DNA of 44,536 nt from an uncultured Actinomycetes bacterium (GCA_903896045.1 CAITWD010000008.1:1-44536); one strand, 5' to 3'. Shown: positions 6,538-16,396, numbered from the stretch's first letter. Made by a program: numbers and translations. Notes: generated by a model not told the origin, from the sequence alone.

Positions 6538-8673
6538 TCACATTACCTTTCGCATCGGTGCTGCCCCTGCCATAAGCCGACGTTCGGTGCCGTCGCGATG
6601 GAACCGCACCCTCACAAGCGTGCCTCGACTCTCGAGGCCAGTCACGACCCCTTCTCCGAAGCTTGCGTGGAGAACGGTATCCCCTTCCTGCAACGGTACC
6701 GGAGCCTCTCGCTGTTGCGCCTGCGCAAATGCCTCGCGGCGCGCCCCTCCGGATCGGCCACGGATCGCATCTGTGGGAATTTCTGCGAGAAATCGAGACG
6801 GCAATCGGTACTCGCGCGACCCATGGATTGCCCGTGTTTCTGCGTGGGTCAGTGTCAGGTTTTTACGAGCACGCGTCATCCCGACGTAACACAGCCGACG
6901 TTCTTCCTCGAGCCCATCAGCGTCATCTGCACGAGCATGCGGGAAGGTCGCCTCCTCCATCCCCGTCATGATGACGACATCGAATTCGAGACCCTTCGCG
7001 TTGTGCACCGTCATCAACGTGACCTGCCCCTCGCTTTGGTCGACAAGATCGGCGTCAGATTGGAGCGCAATCTCTTCAAGAAAACCCGTCAGCGTTGGTT
7101 CATCTGACGCATGCTGATATTCCGCTGCGACGTTCTCGAGTTCATCGATATTCTCGATCCGGCTTTGCGCTTCAGGCGTGCCTTCAATAGTGAGCGCCGC
7201 CTTGATACCTGAACCGTTGATCGCCATCACGACCAACGCCGCAATGGGAAGTCCCGCGCGAGCGCCGGTCGCGATTTCGGACAGGAGCCGTGCAGTCAAT
7301 GCAAGCGCCGAACGTTGCGACGCGCTGAGCCCGACAATTGCGTCGGCATTGCCCAGGGCATCGGCGAGCGGATACCCCTGTGCCTGTGAGGCCGCAGCAA
7401 GCTTTAAGAAACAACCTGGACCCAAGCCACGCTTCGGTGCGCCAAGCAGCCGCGCGACTGCGACTTCATCCGATGGGTTGGAGGCTGCCCGCAGATATGC
7501 CAACACATCTCTCACCTCCGCCCGCTCGTAAAACCTCGGGCCACCGACAATGTTGTAGGGGATCCGATTGCGCACGCATTGATCTTCGATGGAACGGCTC
7601 TGGGCGTTGGTACGGTAGAAAACCGCAATTTCATTCAGCGATACGTTCTGGGCGCGCTGTTGCTCAACCTCTGAGATCACGGTGCGCGCCTCATCATGCT
7701 CATCGCGAGTCGACAGCACGCTGATTAACGCTCCGTCGCCCGAATCGGTCCACAGCTCCTTTTTTCGACGCCCACGGTTGCGTGCGACAACGGCATTTGC
7801 GGCCCGCAAGATGGTGCCTGTGGAGCGATAGTTCTGTTCGAGCGCCACGATATGTGCATCAGGATAATCGCGCTCAAAATCGAGAATGTTGCGCACGTCA
7901 GCGCCGCGCCAGGAATAGATACCCTGATCATCATCACCGACAACGCAAAGATTGCGCTGCGGTTCGGCGAGGACTTTCACCAATCGATATTGCGCATGAT
8001 TGGTGTCCTGGTATTCGTCCACCAAGACATAGGTGAACCTCTCCTGATACCGCGTCCGGACATCGTCGTTGGTCTCAAGGAGAATCGTCGCGTGCATCAA
8101 GAGGTCATCGAAATCCATCGCTCCAGCCGCCAGCAGTCGTGCGGAGTACCGGCGGTACAGGCGCGAGACAATCTCGTCCCCAAAGTCCTCAATCTGCCCC
8201 GAAAAAGCGTCCGCGTCAATTAACCGATTCTTTGCATCAGAAATGGTCGCCAGGACACCCCGCGGGGATGTGCGCTTGGGATCGATCTCCTCATCTTGAA
8301 AGCAGCCGCGCATGACCCGAAGCTGATCGTCTGCGTCGTAGATTGAGAAGTCGCGTCGATAGCCGACATGATCGGCCTCGCGGCGAAGGATGCGCACGCA
8401 TGCGGAGTGGAAGGTGCTTGCCCAAATTTCGCCAGCACGGGGTCCGACCATCGCGGAGATGCGCGCGCGCATCTCCGACGCGGCCTTGTTGGTAAAGGTG
8501 ATCGCGAGGATATTGGCCGGCTGGACGCCGCAATTGGAAATCAAATGGGCAATCCGACACGTCAGTACGCGCGTCTTGCCGCTGCCAGCACCCGCCAAGA
8601 CAAGCAACGGGCCATCCGTGTGGAGCACGGCGTCCCGTTGGGGCGGATTGAGATCGTGAATAAAGTCGGCCAA
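6538..8673 (-). CDS. pcrA: UvrD/PcrA-type superfamily 1A DNA helicase
   Basis: A 711-aa 3'-5' helicase acting in nucleotide excision repair and in removal of transcription or replication blocks. Motifs are complete: Walker A AGAGSGKT (27-34), motif Ia ITFTNKAA, DEYQDTN (219-225), motif III GDDDQGIYSWRGA (246-258), QNYRST, motif V TVHNAKGLEFDVV and motif VI YVGMTRARKNL. The C-terminus carries the Tudor-like GDTVLHASFGEGVV segment that binds RNA polymerase in PcrA. The start is TTG at 8673. TAGGAT lies 9 nt upstream, which would leave a 2-3 nt leader, and no Shine-Dalgarno is seen. It follows cysE by 43 nt. The uvrA and uvrB partners are 25 kb away. Confidence 0.95.
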   Translation of the reverse strand: MADFIHDLNPPQRDAVLHTDGPLLVLAGAGSGKTRVLTCRIAHLISNCGVQPANILAITFTNKAASEMRARISAMVGPRAGEIWASTFHSACVRILRREADHVGYRRDFSIYDADDQLRVMRGCFQDEEIDPKRTSPRGVLATISDAKNRLIDADAFSGQIEDFGDEIVSRLYRRYSARLLAAGAMDFDDLLMHATILLETNDDVRTRYQERFTYVLVDEYQDTNHAQYRLVKVLAEPQRNLCVVGDDDQGIYSWRGADVRNILDFERDYPDAHIVALEQNYRSTGTILRAANAVVARNRGRRKKELWTDSGDGALISVLSTRDEHDEARTVISEVEQQRAQNVSLNEIAVFYRTNAQSRSIEDQCVRNRIPYNIVGGPRFYERAEVRDVLAYLRAASNPSDEVAVARLLGAPKRGLGPGCFLKLAAASQAQGYPLADALGNADAIVGLSASQRSALALTARLLSEIATGARAGLPIAALVVMAINGSGIKAALTIEGTPEAQSRIENIDELENVAAEYQHASDEPTLTGFLEEIALQSDADLVDQSEGQVTLMTVHNAKGLEFDVVIMTGMEEATFPHARADDADGLEEERRLCYVGMTRARKNLTLTHAETRAIHGSREYRLPSRFLAEIPTDAIRGRSGGARREAFAQAQQREAPVPLQEGDTVLHASFGEGVVTGLESRGTLVRVRFHRDGTERRLMAGAAPMRKVM

Positions 8674-8716
8674 CGCCCAGTGATCCTATCGATACCGATC
8701 ACCGGAGGTGGGAGGT

Positions 8717-9493
8717 CTATCCGTCTTTGGGAACCGCCATGCCGCGCTCAGTGGGCAACGGCTCCGGCGCGCGCGATGGAGGGGCAGTGAACTGCGCGTT
8801 GGGGTACGGCATTCGGCTGTCGACCTGATGCTCAAGCTCGGTGACGCGACGCGTCAGCATCTCAAGCGTCTCTGCCACGGGATCAGGTAGACGAGTGTGT
8901 TCAGGATCGGGGCCTGCAACGCGTTTGCCCGAGATGGCAACGGGTCGACCAGGGTTCCCGACAACTGTTGTCTCGGGAGGTACGTCCTTGACGACAATTG
9001 CCCCTGCACCGATTTTCGCATCGTTTCCGACCACCAGCGGACCAAGGACCTGGGCTCCGGTGCCGATAACCACCCGATTTCCGATCGTGGGATGTCGTTT
9101 GCCCGAATGCTTGCCCGTCCCACCGAGGGTGACGCCCTGATAGAGGGTGACGTCATCTCCGATTTCGGTGGTTTCACCGATCACGACGCCCATGCCGTGA
9201 TCAATAAAAAACCCGCGTCCGATACGTGCTCCGGGATGAATCTCGATCCCAGTGAGGAATCGGGCGATTTGCGACACCAACCTGGCGGGAAAGCGATGTC
9301 CGCGTCGATACAAACGATGCGCGATGCGATGCAACCAAATCGCATGAAGACCTTGATAAAGGAGAATCTCAGCAGTTGAGTACGCCGCGGGATCGCGATC
9401 GCGAACCGCCGAAATATCATCGCGGAGCGCTCGAAGAAGCGAGCGTCGCCGTGACTCGGATCGAATCGGTGCCGAGGATGGAACTCCTGTCAT
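8717..9493 (-). CDS. cysE: Serine O-acetyltransferase
   Basis: CysE acetylates L-serine with acetyl-CoA, the first step of cysteine synthesis. The 258-aa protein has the N-terminal helical part ([20 protein letters not shown]) and the left-handed beta-helix with [39 protein letters not shown] and [14 protein letters not shown]. The active-site His is in IDHG. The tail beyond about residue 195 is unusually long and ends in a coiled-coil-like stretch ([17 protein letters not shown]) and a Pro-rich end. The CysE C-terminus normally docks into CysK, so this extension may alter that contact. cysK lies nearby but in another operon. The start at 9493 is fixed by a TATACT 6 nt upstream. Confidence 0.94.
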   Translation of the reverse strand: MTGVPSSAPIRSESRRRSLLRALRDDISAVRDRDPAAYSTAEILLYQGLHAIWLHRIAHRLYRRGHRFPARLVSQIARFLTGIEIHPGARIGRGFFIDHGMGVVIGETTEIGDDVTLYQGVTLGGTGKHSGKRHPTIGNRVVIGTGAQVLGPLVVGNDAKIGAGAIVVKDVPPETTVVGNPGRPVAISGKRVAGPDPEHTRLPDPVAETLEMLTRRVTELEHQVDSRMPYPNAQFTAPPSRAPEPLPTERGMAVPKDG

Positions 9494-9518
9494 GAGTTGA
9501 GTATAGGCTTTCGGTATG
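9491..9518. promoter_or_regulatory. Divergent leaderless promoters with overlapping -10 boxes
   Basis: On the minus strand TATACT (9505-9500) lies 6 nt before the cysE ATG at 9493. On the plus strand TAGGCT (9504-9509) lies 6 nt before the GNAT ATG at 9516. The hexamers share 9504-9505, so only 22 bp separate the two start codons. Neither gene has a Shine-Dalgarno and no clear -35 is seen on either side. Confidence 0.6.
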
Positions 9519-10244
9519 GGAAGTCCTTCTTTTGGGCCCGCGGTGTCCGCCCCGGGCGCATCATGTCGTTTGAAGCCGTCGCCAACCGCACACGCGCTCC
9601 GTTTGGATGCTCTGCAGGTGCGCGACCTTGCGGCATTGCATGCAGTACTCGATCAACTCCCAGAACCCCCGTGGGATGTTGAAGTACACGGCGACGATCT
9701 CCACCTGCTTGAGACGCTCCGTGCGGCGAACTTTGCTCCGTATTGCTCGGGCACCCTGTTCGCACGACCCGCCGAAGGTCTTATTGCACCCCGCACACCA
9801 GGTATCGAGATCGTCGCGTACGACAACGGTTGGGCTGAGGCCTTCACCCGTGCCGAGCATGATGCAATGGAAGGTTTGGCCGCGTACGGAGAGCTGGGAT
9901 CACCTTCGGGATATGAGTGGGGCGCCGGACAAGGCAGTTTCCGCATCGCGCGGACTCCATCGGGCGAATTAGTAGGTTTCGCCCATGCCGACCTCCCCGA
10001 CGGAATGATCGATTGGTGCGGAGTCGTTCCCGCATTCCGCGGGAAAGGAATTGGACGCCAATTACTCGCGGCCGTTGCCGAGGATGTGGTTTCCCAGCGC
10101 GGAACCCATCTTTTGGCATTCGCCGAGGACGGAACAAACGCGGCAGGTTTTTTGACCCGACTCGGATTCCGTCCAAAGGGTCGCAGGACCCTGATGATCG
10201 CGCGGGCCGGCGACACACCAGGTACCGATACCGCAGGCACCTAG
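9516..10244 (+). CDS. GNAT family N-acetyltransferase
   Basis: A 242-aa protein. The C-terminal half is a GNAT domain: strand [20 protein letters not shown], then the acetyl-CoA loop [17 protein letters not shown] (about 171-187, RGKGIG = pyrophosphate loop), then [20 protein letters not shown], the usual C-terminal strand with Asn and the LGF end. The N-terminal half (about 28-90) looks like a degenerate second acetyltransferase-like domain, as in tandem GNAT proteins. The substrate cannot be told. Its divergent partner is the acetyl-CoA-using cysE, with which it shares promoter DNA, but no shared pathway follows from this. Confidence 0.85.
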   Translation: MGSPSFGPAVSAPGASCRLKPSPTAHALRLDALQVRDLAALHAVLDQLPEPPWDVEVHGDDLHLLETLRAANFAPYCSGTLFARPAEGLIAPRTPGIEIVAYDNGWAEAFTRAEHDAMEGLAAYGELGSPSGYEWGAGQGSFRIARTPSGELVGFAHADLPDGMIDWCGVVPAFRGKGIGRQLLAAVAEDVVSQRGTHLLAFAEDGTNAAGFLTRLGFRPKGRRTLMIARAGDTPGTDTAGT

Positions 10245-10265
10245 GCGCATCGCGCGCCTAGGTGC
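10237..10265. terminator. Bidirectional hairpin between GNAT and cysK
   Basis: A perfect 12-bp stem GCACCTAGGCGC (10237-10248) with GCGCCTAGGTGC (10254-10265) and a 5-nt loop. The GNAT stop codon TAG lies inside the left arm. cysK ends 13 nt away on the other strand, so the hairpin can serve both. Confidence 0.75.
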
Positions 10266-10278
10266 AACCGATGAACAA

Positions 10279-11235
10279 TCAGGCTTCGGAAAACAGCGGA
10301 GTTGATAGGTAGCGCTCGCCGGTGTCACACAAGAACGTCACGATGGTCTTGCCAGCGTTTTCCGGGCGAGCTGCGATTTGCAGAGCGGCCCACACATTCG
10401 CGCCAGCTGAGATCCCCACAAGAATGCCTTCCTGACGCGCCAAACTACGGGCCGTGGCAACTGCATCATCAACTGCCACCGTCACCACTTCGTCATATAA
10501 CTCAGTGTTCAGGATCCCGGGAACAAACCCAGGACCAATACCTTGAATCTTGTGTGGCCCCGGTGCGCCGCCCGACAGCACCGGCGAATCGGCCGGTTCG
10601 ACGGCAATGGCTTGGAATCCGGGCTTAAGCTCACGCAGCATCTCGCCGACGCCGGTGATACTGCCTCCTGTACCAACACCTGCGACGAGAATGTCCACTG
10701 CGCCATCGGTGTCATTCCAAATCTCAATCGCCGTCGTGTGGCGGTGCGACTCCGGATTTGCGCTGTTTTGAAACTGCTGAGGGAGAAAGCTGTTGGGAGT
10801 GTTCGCCGCAATCTCTTCGGCCTTTGCGATCGCGCCACGCATTCCCTCAGGGCCCGGAGTCAAGACCAGTTCTGCTCCATAGGCCGCCAACAGTGAGCGT
10901 CGCTCAACCGTCATGGTCTCAGGCATCGTCAAGATGACCCGATATCCCTTGGCGGCAGCCACCATCGATAGCGCGATACCGGTGTTCCCAGAGGTCGGCT
11001 CGACAATCACCGACGTCCCGGGCGTCAACAGGCCTTCGCGCTCGGCGGCTTCAATCATTCCCAGACCAATACGGTCCTTGACGCTGCCGCCAGGATTGAA
11101 GGATTCAAGCTTGCCGAGCACCGTTGCGCCAAGATCTTTTGCGAGCCCGATGCGCACAAGTGGGGTGTGCCCCACGAGTTCAATGATCGAATTGGCAATC
11201 TTTGGCCGGCTCGCCAGTGGCTTGGAACTACTCAT
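10279..11235 (-). CDS. cysK: Cysteine synthase (O-acetylserine sulfhydrylase)
   Basis: A PLP enzyme that converts O-acetylserine and sulfide to cysteine, the step after CysE. The 318-aa protein has the PLP lysine K53 in [11 protein letters not shown], the substrate loop [10 protein letters not shown] (81-90), the phosphate-binding [10 protein letters not shown] and [11 protein letters not shown] near the C-terminus. It lacks a C-terminal CBS domain, so it is the CysK/CysM type rather than cystathionine beta-synthase. The ATG overlaps the stop of the upstream PfkB kinase gene (ATGA, 4 nt) and GGAG lies about 5 nt before it, so the two genes are translationally coupled. Confidence 0.94.
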   Translation of the reverse strand: MSSSKPLASRPKIANSIIELVGHTPLVRIGLAKDLGATVLGKLESFNPGGSVKDRIGLGMIEAAEREGLLTPGTSVIVEPTSGNTGIALSMVAAAKGYRVILTMPETMTVERRSLLAAYGAELVLTPGPEGMRGAIAKAEEIAANTPNSFLPQQFQNSANPESHRHTTAIEIWNDTDGAVDILVAGVGTGGSITGVGEMLRELKPGFQAIAVEPADSPVLSGGAPGPHKIQGIGPGFVPGILNTELYDEVVTVAVDDAVATARSLARQEGILVGISAGANVWAALQIAARPENAGKTIVTFLCDTGERYLSTPLFSEA

Positions 11236-12251
11236 CCCTGCTCCTTGTGTTGTATCGCATGTTCTACGAGTGCAATGAGATCACGTTCTGGCCGCGCTCC
11301 GAAATGCGCGATGACTTCTGATGCTGCTGCCGCTCCTGCACGAGCGCAGGCAATCGGACCCCATTGACGTATGTAGCCAAAAAGGAATCCCGCGGCGAAC
11401 AAATCGCCCGCACCGGTGGTATCCACGACTGCCTCTGGCGTCACCGCCGCAATCTCATGGACTGTGTCCGGGGTGATGACGATGGCTCCATTGGCCCCCA
11501 GGGTGATGATCGCAAGCTCGCAGCGGCCAGTCAGCCATTCAATGGCGCCCGCACGGGTTGACGCTTCGGAGATCGCGATCGCCTCGGCTTCATTCGCAAA
11601 CAAAATGTCGACCGGACCAGACACCAATTCCTGAAATTCGCCCCGGTGCCGCTCGACGCAAAAGGTGTCAGAAAGACTCAACGCCACCCTTCGGCCGGCG
11701 TCTTTGGCAGCCTCGATTGCATAGCGCAAGGCATCTTTGGCGCGTGGTGGATCCCACAGGTATCCCTCGAGATACAGCACACGGGCCCGGGCGACCAGTT
11801 GCGGATCGACATCCTCCGGCCCGAGGTCCGCGCAGGCGCCGAGATAGGTTGCCATTGTGCGCTGCGCATCTGCGCTGACCAGTACGAAGCACCGTGCGGT
11901 GGGGGGTTCCGGGGCACCTGGAGGAGTGCTGAAGCTGACTCCGAGCGAGCGCAAATCGTGCCCGAAAATCTCACCGAGCTGATCGTCGGAGGTTTTGCCG
12001 ATATACGCGACGCGCGCGCCAAGCATCGCAGCACCCGCAATGGTGTTGGCACACGAACCGCCTGAAACTTCAATTGCCGGACCCATTGCGTGGTACAGGC
12101 GTTCTGCCGTCCGCGCGTCGACAAGGGTCATCGATCCCTTGACGAGATCATGGGCTGCGAGGAAATTATCGTCAGTTTCTGCAAGAACATCCACGATTGC
12201 ATTTCCGATACCCACGAGATCAAAATCGGCGTCATGCACCGACAGGGTCAT
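11232..12251 (-). CDS. PfkB-family carbohydrate/adenosine kinase
   Basis: A 339-aa ribokinase-fold sugar or nucleoside kinase. The N-terminal glycine pair is in [12 protein letters not shown] and the C-terminal signature [13 protein letters not shown] carries the catalytic Asp and anion hole. The start [15 protein letters not shown] and the segment [16 protein letters not shown] are typical of the bacterial adenosine-kinase-like branch of PfkB (as in alphaproteobacteria and Actinomycetota), so adenosine is the likeliest substrate. This fits the methylthioadenosine/SAM-recycling gene (MTAP) elsewhere in the window, but ribokinase-like specificity is not excluded. It has its own candidate -10 (TACGGT, 6 nt before ATG) inside the hppA-to-cysK run and is coupled to cysK. 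Confidence 0.82.
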   Translation of the reverse strand: MTLSVHDADFDLVGIGNAIVDVLAETDDNFLAAHDLVKGSMTLVDARTAERLYHAMGPAIEVSGGSCANTIAGAAMLGARVAYIGKTSDDQLGEIFGHDLRSLGVSFSTPPGAPEPPTARCFVLVSADAQRTMATYLGACADLGPEDVDPQLVARARVLYLEGYLWDPPRAKDALRYAIEAAKDAGRRVALSLSDTFCVERHRGEFQELVSGPVDILFANEAEAIAISEASTRAGAIEWLTGRCELAIITLGANGAIVITPDTVHEIAAVTPEAVVDTTGAGDLFAAGFLFGYIRQWGPIACARAGAAAASEVIAHFGARPERDLIALVEHAIQHKEQG

Positions 12252-12263
12252 CCGCGCACCGTA
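12249..12263 (-). promoter_or_regulatory. Leaderless promoter of the PfkB kinase gene
   Basis: On the minus strand TACGGT (12263-12258) is 6 nt from the ATG at 12251, with no Shine-Dalgarno. It lies in the 28-nt gap after the Rrf2 gene and would let the kinase and cysK be transcribed separately. Confidence 0.45.
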
Positions 12264-12279
12264 ATTGGGGGATGAATCA

Positions 12280-12696
12280 TTAGATGTAGAACATTGGGGT
12301 CTGCGTCATTCGTTCCTCTTTCTCCACCATGTCTTGGATGGTGACCTCTGAGAACAGCGCGACGAGCGCATTACGGGCCTCGTCCCAGACCTCATCGACA
12401 CCCGCCCCGGGCTCAACGAGGCCCAACCGTCCGTCGACCGCTTCAATCACCGAAAGAAGGGTGACGTGGTGAGGTTCGTGAACGAATGAGTATCCGCCCT
12501 TCACCCCACGCTGACTCGAGAGCACTCCCGCACGTCGCAGGTTGGCGAACAACTGCTCGAGCACGTGGAGTGGAATGTCGCGGGCCTCAGAGATGTCGAC
12601 GATAGGGGTTGGAGACCCATCTGCACGTCGCGCGAGCTCTGTTAACGCGTCGACGGCGCAACGACTCTTATCGGTAATACCTATAACTGTCGACAT
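12280..12696 (-). CDS. Rrf2-family transcriptional regulator lacking cluster cysteines
   Basis: A 138-aa winged-helix regulator. SRCAVDALTELARRA is the first helix, IPLHVLEQLFANLRRAGVLSSQRGVKGGY is the hallmark Rrf2 recognition helix and wing, and VTLLSVIEAVDG follows. In iron-sulfur members (IscR, NsrR, RsrR) three Cys follow at about residues 90-110. Here that stretch, LVEPGAGVDEVWDEARNA, has none, so this protein probably senses something other than an Fe-S cluster or is a constitutive CymR-like repressor. CymR-type members control cysteine genes, and cysK lies two genes downstream, which makes a sulfur role attractive but unproved. No Shine-Dalgarno is evident; the ATG at 12696 is taken by homology. 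Confidence 0.85.
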   Translation of the reverse strand: MSTVIGITDKSRCAVDALTELARRADGSPTPIVDISEARDIPLHVLEQLFANLRRAGVLSSQRGVKGGYSFVHEPHHVTLLSVIEAVDGRLGLVEPGAGVDEVWDEARNALVALFSEVTIQDMVEKEERMTQTPMFYI

Positions 12697-12764
12697 GCAA
12701 TCCCGCTATTCCGGAGGGTATTAGTGGAGTTTACCGGAATTGCCGAAAAGTGGTACTTGCTGCG

Positions 12765-13217
12765 TTAATCCTCAGAAAGCATGAGGTTTTCGACGTCTTC
12801 ACGAAGGATCTGCGCGCCTACTCCCACGCCCCGCCGCTCACGCAGCACGTAGACCTTCTCGATGGAATCGATCCATGAGTCCATGTCAGGCACCATGAAG
12901 CTGTAGATGCACTCGGGCGTATGCACGAGGACCCTCGGTCGCAGACCGGCGCTCGGCATCATATTTGGGCTGCGAGGAACGCGTTCCACGATAGTGATAT
13001 CGCCGAGAAGAAATTGCCGACGCTTCGCGCCTAGGATGGTGTCGAGGAGCGTCGGGACAAACACGAGCCGCTCATCAGTGAGGGTGAGTTTGCCGTGTCG
13101 GCCAAGCCAACCGTTCTGAAGATCGGCGCCCGTGCTTTTACGGACACGCTCATCGGGCGTCGGGGCTGGTGCGTGCGGCCCACGCGGCAATTTTGAGTTC
13201 TTGGATTTGGCAGTCAT
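12765..13217 (-). CDS. GRAM/PH-like domain protein, function unknown
   Basis: A 150-aa protein. After a basic, Pro-rich N-terminus (1-30), residues about 33-75 read NGWLGRHGKLTLTDERLVF followed by DTILGAKRRQFLLGDITIVE, the strand pattern of GRAM-like domains in which a LTDERLVF strand precedes a basic loop. The second half continues as strands and a helix (VPDMDSWIDSIEKV), consistent with a PH-superfold. Such domains can bind lipid or protein in bacteria, but the role here is unknown. There is no membrane segment. It has its own leaderless start downstream of the hppA hairpin. Confidence 0.65.
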   Translation of the reverse strand: MTAKSKNSKLPRGPHAPAPTPDERVRKSTGADLQNGWLGRHGKLTLTDERLVFVPTLLDTILGAKRRQFLLGDITIVERVPRSPNMMPSAGLRPRVLVHTPECIYSFMVPDMDSWIDSIEKVYVLRERRGVGVGAQILREDVENLMLSED

Positions 13218-13229
13218 ACAAAGAGACTA
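13215..13229 (-). promoter_or_regulatory. Leaderless promoter of the GRAM-like gene
   Basis: On the minus strand TAGTCT (13229-13224) lies 6 nt before the ATG at 13217. The intervening CTTTGT has no Shine-Dalgarno. Confidence 0.5.
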
Positions 13230-13252
13230 CCAACGCCTGTTACATGCACCGA

Positions 13253-13282
13253 TCGGCAGTCCGCCCTTTGGCGGACTGCCGA
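13253..13282 (-). terminator. Hairpin after hppA
   Basis: A perfect 13-bp stem (13253-13265 with 13270-13282, arms TCGGCAGTCCGCC and complement) and the 4-nt loop CTTT begin 15 nt after the hppA stop. No strong U-tract follows, so it may terminate weakly or protect the 3' end. Confidence 0.65.
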
Positions 13283-13297
13283 AACGAGGCAACGTCC

Positions 13298-15397
13298 TTA
13301 GTGCAAGAACGGAATGATCAGGATTGCCACGATGTTGGCGATCTTGATCATTGGGTTGATCGCAGGGCCAGCGGTGTCCTTGTACGGGTCACCGACGGTG
13401 TCGCCGGTCACCGATGCCTTGTGAGCCTCGGAACCCTTGCCACCATGTGCGCCATCCTCAATCAATTTCTTGGCGTTATCCCATGCACCACCACCGGAGG
13501 TCATGGAGATCGCGACGAAGAGACCGGTCACGATCACGCCCAGCAGAAGCCCCCCAAGCATTTCGGTGCCGTGGTGACGGCCGAAGATGAATGCGGTCAC
13601 AACAGGGAACACGATCGGGATGAGACCCGGAATCAGCATTTCCTTTTGTGCTGACGCGGTCACCAGGCGCACACAGCGTGCGTAATCTGGCTTTTGCGTA
13701 CCCTCCATGATCCCGGGGTTCTCCCGGAATTGGCGACGCACCTCTTCAACCACTGCCCCACCTGCACGACCCACGGCCTCCATGGAGAACGCGGCGAACA
13801 GGAACGGCATCATTCCACCGATCAACAATCCGCAGACGACAAATGGATTATTGAGCGAGAAGTTCGGCACGTAGGTTGGGAACGTCTTCTGCAGGGTTTG
13901 CACGTAGGTCTCAAACAGGATGACCGCAGCCAAACCCGCCGAACCAATGGCGTAGCCCTTGGTGACAGCCTTGGTGGTGTTACCCACAGCGTCAAGCGGA
14001 TCAGTGATCGCGCGAACACTTGCTGGCATGTCTGCCATCTCGGCGATACCACCAGCGTTGTCAGTGATCGGACCAAAAGCGTCCAATGCAACGACGATGC
14101 CTGCCAACGAGAGCATGGCCATCACGGCACAACCAATGCCGTAGTAGCCGCCGAGCGTGTACGCACCCGCGATACCACCAACAATCACCACGACCGGTGC
14201 GGCGGTCGCCTTTAGCGACACACCAAGACCAGCGATGATGTTGGTGGCGTGACCGGTCTCCGACGCCTTTGCGATGGCTTTGACCGGAGGCCATACCGTG
14301 CCGGTGAAGTACTCAGTGATTGCGACAAGGCCCAAGGTCACCCCGAGGCCAATCAGTGCACACCAGTAATAATCCAACCATCCAGCACCCACGGCGCCAT
14401 TGCTTGGGTCAGCGTGAAGCCCGCCAAGCAAACCCTTGGTGACAGGAATGAAACCTGCTGCCGACAACACAGCCGCGACACCAAGCGCGGTGTACAACGC
14501 ACCGGTCACGGATCCACTCTTACCCACACGCGCGAACCAGGTACCGATGATCGAAGAGATGATCGACACGCCGCCCAATGCAAGCGGGAACAAAACCGAA
14601 TTCAGACCGGCATTTGGCGCGCTCTTGAAAAAGAGGGATCCAAGCACCATCACCGCAACAGTTGTCACTGCGTAGGTCTCAAAGAGGTCCGCAGCCATAC
14701 CGGCGCAGTCACCGACATTGTCGCCGACGTTGTCGGCGATCACTGCTGGGTTGCGAGGGTCGTCTTCAGGAATACCCGCTTCGACCTTACCCACCAGGTC
14801 GGCACCGACGTCGGCACCCTTGGTGAAGATACCGCCGCCAAGACGTGCGAACACACTGATCAAGGAGCTACCGAAGGCAAGTCCAATCAGCGGGCCGACA
14901 TCCGATGCGTGTCCGCCGAGGACCTCGAAGTAGCCAGCCACGGACACAAGGCCCAAGCCGACGACGAGAAGTCCGGTGACCGAACCACCCTTGAATGCAA
15001 CCGAAAGTGCCTGTGGCAGACCCTTGCGGGCAGCTTCGGCGGTGCGGACATTCGTACGCACCGACACGTTCATGCCGATGAAGCCAGCGGCTCCAGAGGC
15101 GACCGCGCCGATAAGAAAACCAATCGCAGGCTTCCAACCCAAAAGGTCGGAACTCACTGCATTACCCAAGAACCCAATCGCCAAAAACAGCACCACGGCA
15201 ACACCGGCGATGATCGAGTACTGACGCGTCAGGTATGCCTGCGCGCCTTCCTGTACCGCCTTCGCGATGTCTTGCATACGCTCGTTGCCGGCAGGTTGCT
15301 TCAACAGGTAGACGATAAGTCCAATCCCGTAGACGACAGCCAAAGCACCGAGAACGATCGCGAGCCAGATGGTGTTGTCCGACAGAAAGCCGGCCAA
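13298..15397 (-). CDS. hppA: K+-independent membrane H+-translocating pyrophosphatase
   Basis: A 699-aa integral membrane enzyme with about 16 hydrophobic segments that couples PPi hydrolysis to ion pumping. The catalytic loop is complete: [20 protein letters not shown] (187-206), then [20 protein letters not shown] (211-230). The residue that separates subclasses, in [10 protein letters not shown], is Lys476, whereas K+-dependent and Na+-pumping enzymes have Ala, so it should be a K+-independent proton pump. The start is TTG at 15397 with GGAGG 6 nt upstream, one of the few classical ribosome binding sites at a unit head here. The upstream gap (15398-15598) holds its promoter region and small AT-rich hairpins. 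Confidence 0.96.
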   Translation of the reverse strand: MAGFLSDNTIWLAIVLGALAVVYGIGLIVYLLKQPAGNERMQDIAKAVQEGAQAYLTRQYSIIAGVAVVLFLAIGFLGNAVSSDLLGWKPAIGFLIGAVASGAAGFIGMNVSVRTNVRTAEAARKGLPQALSVAFKGGSVTGLLVVGLGLVSVAGYFEVLGGHASDVGPLIGLAFGSSLISVFARLGGGIFTKGADVGADLVGKVEAGIPEDDPRNPAVIADNVGDNVGDCAGMAADLFETYAVTTVAVMVLGSLFFKSAPNAGLNSVLFPLALGGVSIISSIIGTWFARVGKSGSVTGALYTALGVAAVLSAAGFIPVTKGLLGGLHADPSNGAVGAGWLDYYWCALIGLGVTLGLVAITEYFTGTVWPPVKAIAKASETGHATNIIAGLGVSLKATAAPVVVIVGGIAGAYTLGGYYGIGCAVMAMLSLAGIVVALDAFGPITDNAGGIAEMADMPASVRAITDPLDAVGNTTKAVTKGYAIGSAGLAAVILFETYVQTLQKTFPTYVPNFSLNNPFVVCGLLIGGMMPFLFAAFSMEAVGRAGGAVVEEVRRQFRENPGIMEGTQKPDYARCVRLVTASAQKEMLIPGLIPIVFPVVTAFIFGRHHGTEMLGGLLLGVIVTGLFVAISMTSGGGAWDNAKKLIEDGAHGGKGSEAHKASVTGDTVGDPYKDTAGPAINPMIKIANIVAILIIPFLH

Positions 15398-15513
15398 AAG
15401 TATCCTCCGAGATCAGTGTGCGCCAACCACGCAAAATGGCGTGATCCGCGTGTGACAGACGCTGCAGACGCAATCCGAAGATATTCGGACCTACAAAATG
15501 CAGCAGTTGCGTG

Positions 15514-15533
15514 AAAAAACCGCGCTGTTTTTT
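15514..15533 (-). terminator. Possible terminator of the GCS2-DUF1844-MTAP unit
   Basis: AAAAAAC (15514-15520) pairs with GTTTTTT (15527-15533) around CGCGCT. Read on the minus strand this is an A-rich arm, a short loop and a T-run, about 65 nt beyond the MTAP stop. The stem is AT-rich and weak. Confidence 0.3.
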
Positions 15534-15598
15534 ACCACATAAGATCGGACATCGCGCGCAATACGCCGGAAAATCAGCACGAATTGCACGCAAACAAA

Positions 15599-16396
15599 CT
15601 AAATTCGCGCACCTTCCAGCGCATTTGCGGCGTGAGGATCGGGTGTGGGTGGCAACTTCGGGATCACATCGGCCAAGACCGCGCGCATTTGCTCGTTGTT
15701 GCGAGCGAAGGTCGCTGCGATCTCATCCAACGTCACCGGCGTGATATCGGGGGACCCCTCAAGCCCCACGTCATAGTCGGTCACCAGACAAATATTCGCG
15801 TAGGCGAGCCCCTGCTCGCGGGCAAGATGCACCTCTGGATAGGCCGTCATGTTGATGACATCCCAGCCCATTTGGGTAAACCACTTGGATTCGGCGCGTG
15901 TCGAAAATCGCGGACCTTGTATGACGACGACCGTACCCCCGTCATGGACACTGATATCCAAGGCCCGGCAGCTCTCCACGAGCGATGCACGCAACCGAGG
16001 CGAGTAGGGGTCGGCACCAGAGACGTGGATCACCTCTGGGCCGTCGAAGAAGGTATCACTACGGCCGGAGGTGCGATCGACATATTGATCACAGACGACA
16101 AAATCGCCGATGCGGACGTGCGCCTGCAAACTCCCCGATGCACACGGGGCGATTACCCACATCACACCTACCTCCTTCAGCGCCCACATATTTGCCCGGT
16201 AATTGATCGCGTGGGGCGGGAATTCGTGATTGACCCCATGCCGAGGGACAAAGGCAACTGGGATTCCCGAAAACGTGCCGACGGCGATTGGTGCAGAAGG
16301 GCGCCCGAATGGGGTGTCGATGTCGAGATAGGTCGGATCGTCAAGCAGCGAGTAGAACCCTGATCCGCCGATAATCCCAATGTGGGGGTGACCCAT
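15599..16396 (-). CDS. mtnP: S-methyl-5'-thioadenosine phosphorylase
   Basis: A 265-aa protein of the PNP/MTAP family, which splits methylthioadenosine (by-product of SAM use) with phosphate into adenine and methylthioribose-1-phosphate. Visible motifs are GIIGGSGFYSL at the N-terminus (phosphate loop), VPRHGVNHEFPPHAINYRAN, APCASGSLQ, VVVIQGPRFSTRAESKWF and MGWDVINMTAYPEV. Closely related enzymes prefer methylthioinosine or guanosine, so the substrate is inferred. The ATG at 16396 is chosen since it follows the DUF1844 stop by 5 nt and has GGGGGAG at good spacing; upstream starts would overlap that gene. Confidence 0.88.
   Translation of the reverse strand: MGHPHIGIIGGSGFYSLLDDPTYLDIDTPFGRPSAPIAVGTFSGIPVAFVPRHGVNHEFPPHAINYRANMWALKEVGVMWVIAPCASGSLQAHVRIGDFVVCDQYVDRTSGRSDTFFDGPEVIHVSGADPYSPRLRASLVESCRALDISVHDGGTVVVIQGPRFSTRAESKWFTQMGWDVINMTAYPEVHLAREQGLAYANICLVTDYDVGLEGSPDITPVTLDEIAATFARNNEQMRAVLADVIPKLPPTPDPHAANALEGARI

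Noticed and set aside
14249-15514. A 421-codon open frame on the plus strand
   Set aside because: It is fully antisense to hppA and its protein is rich in His, Asp, Arg and Thr without any family pattern; it comes from the GC-rich codon bias of hppA.
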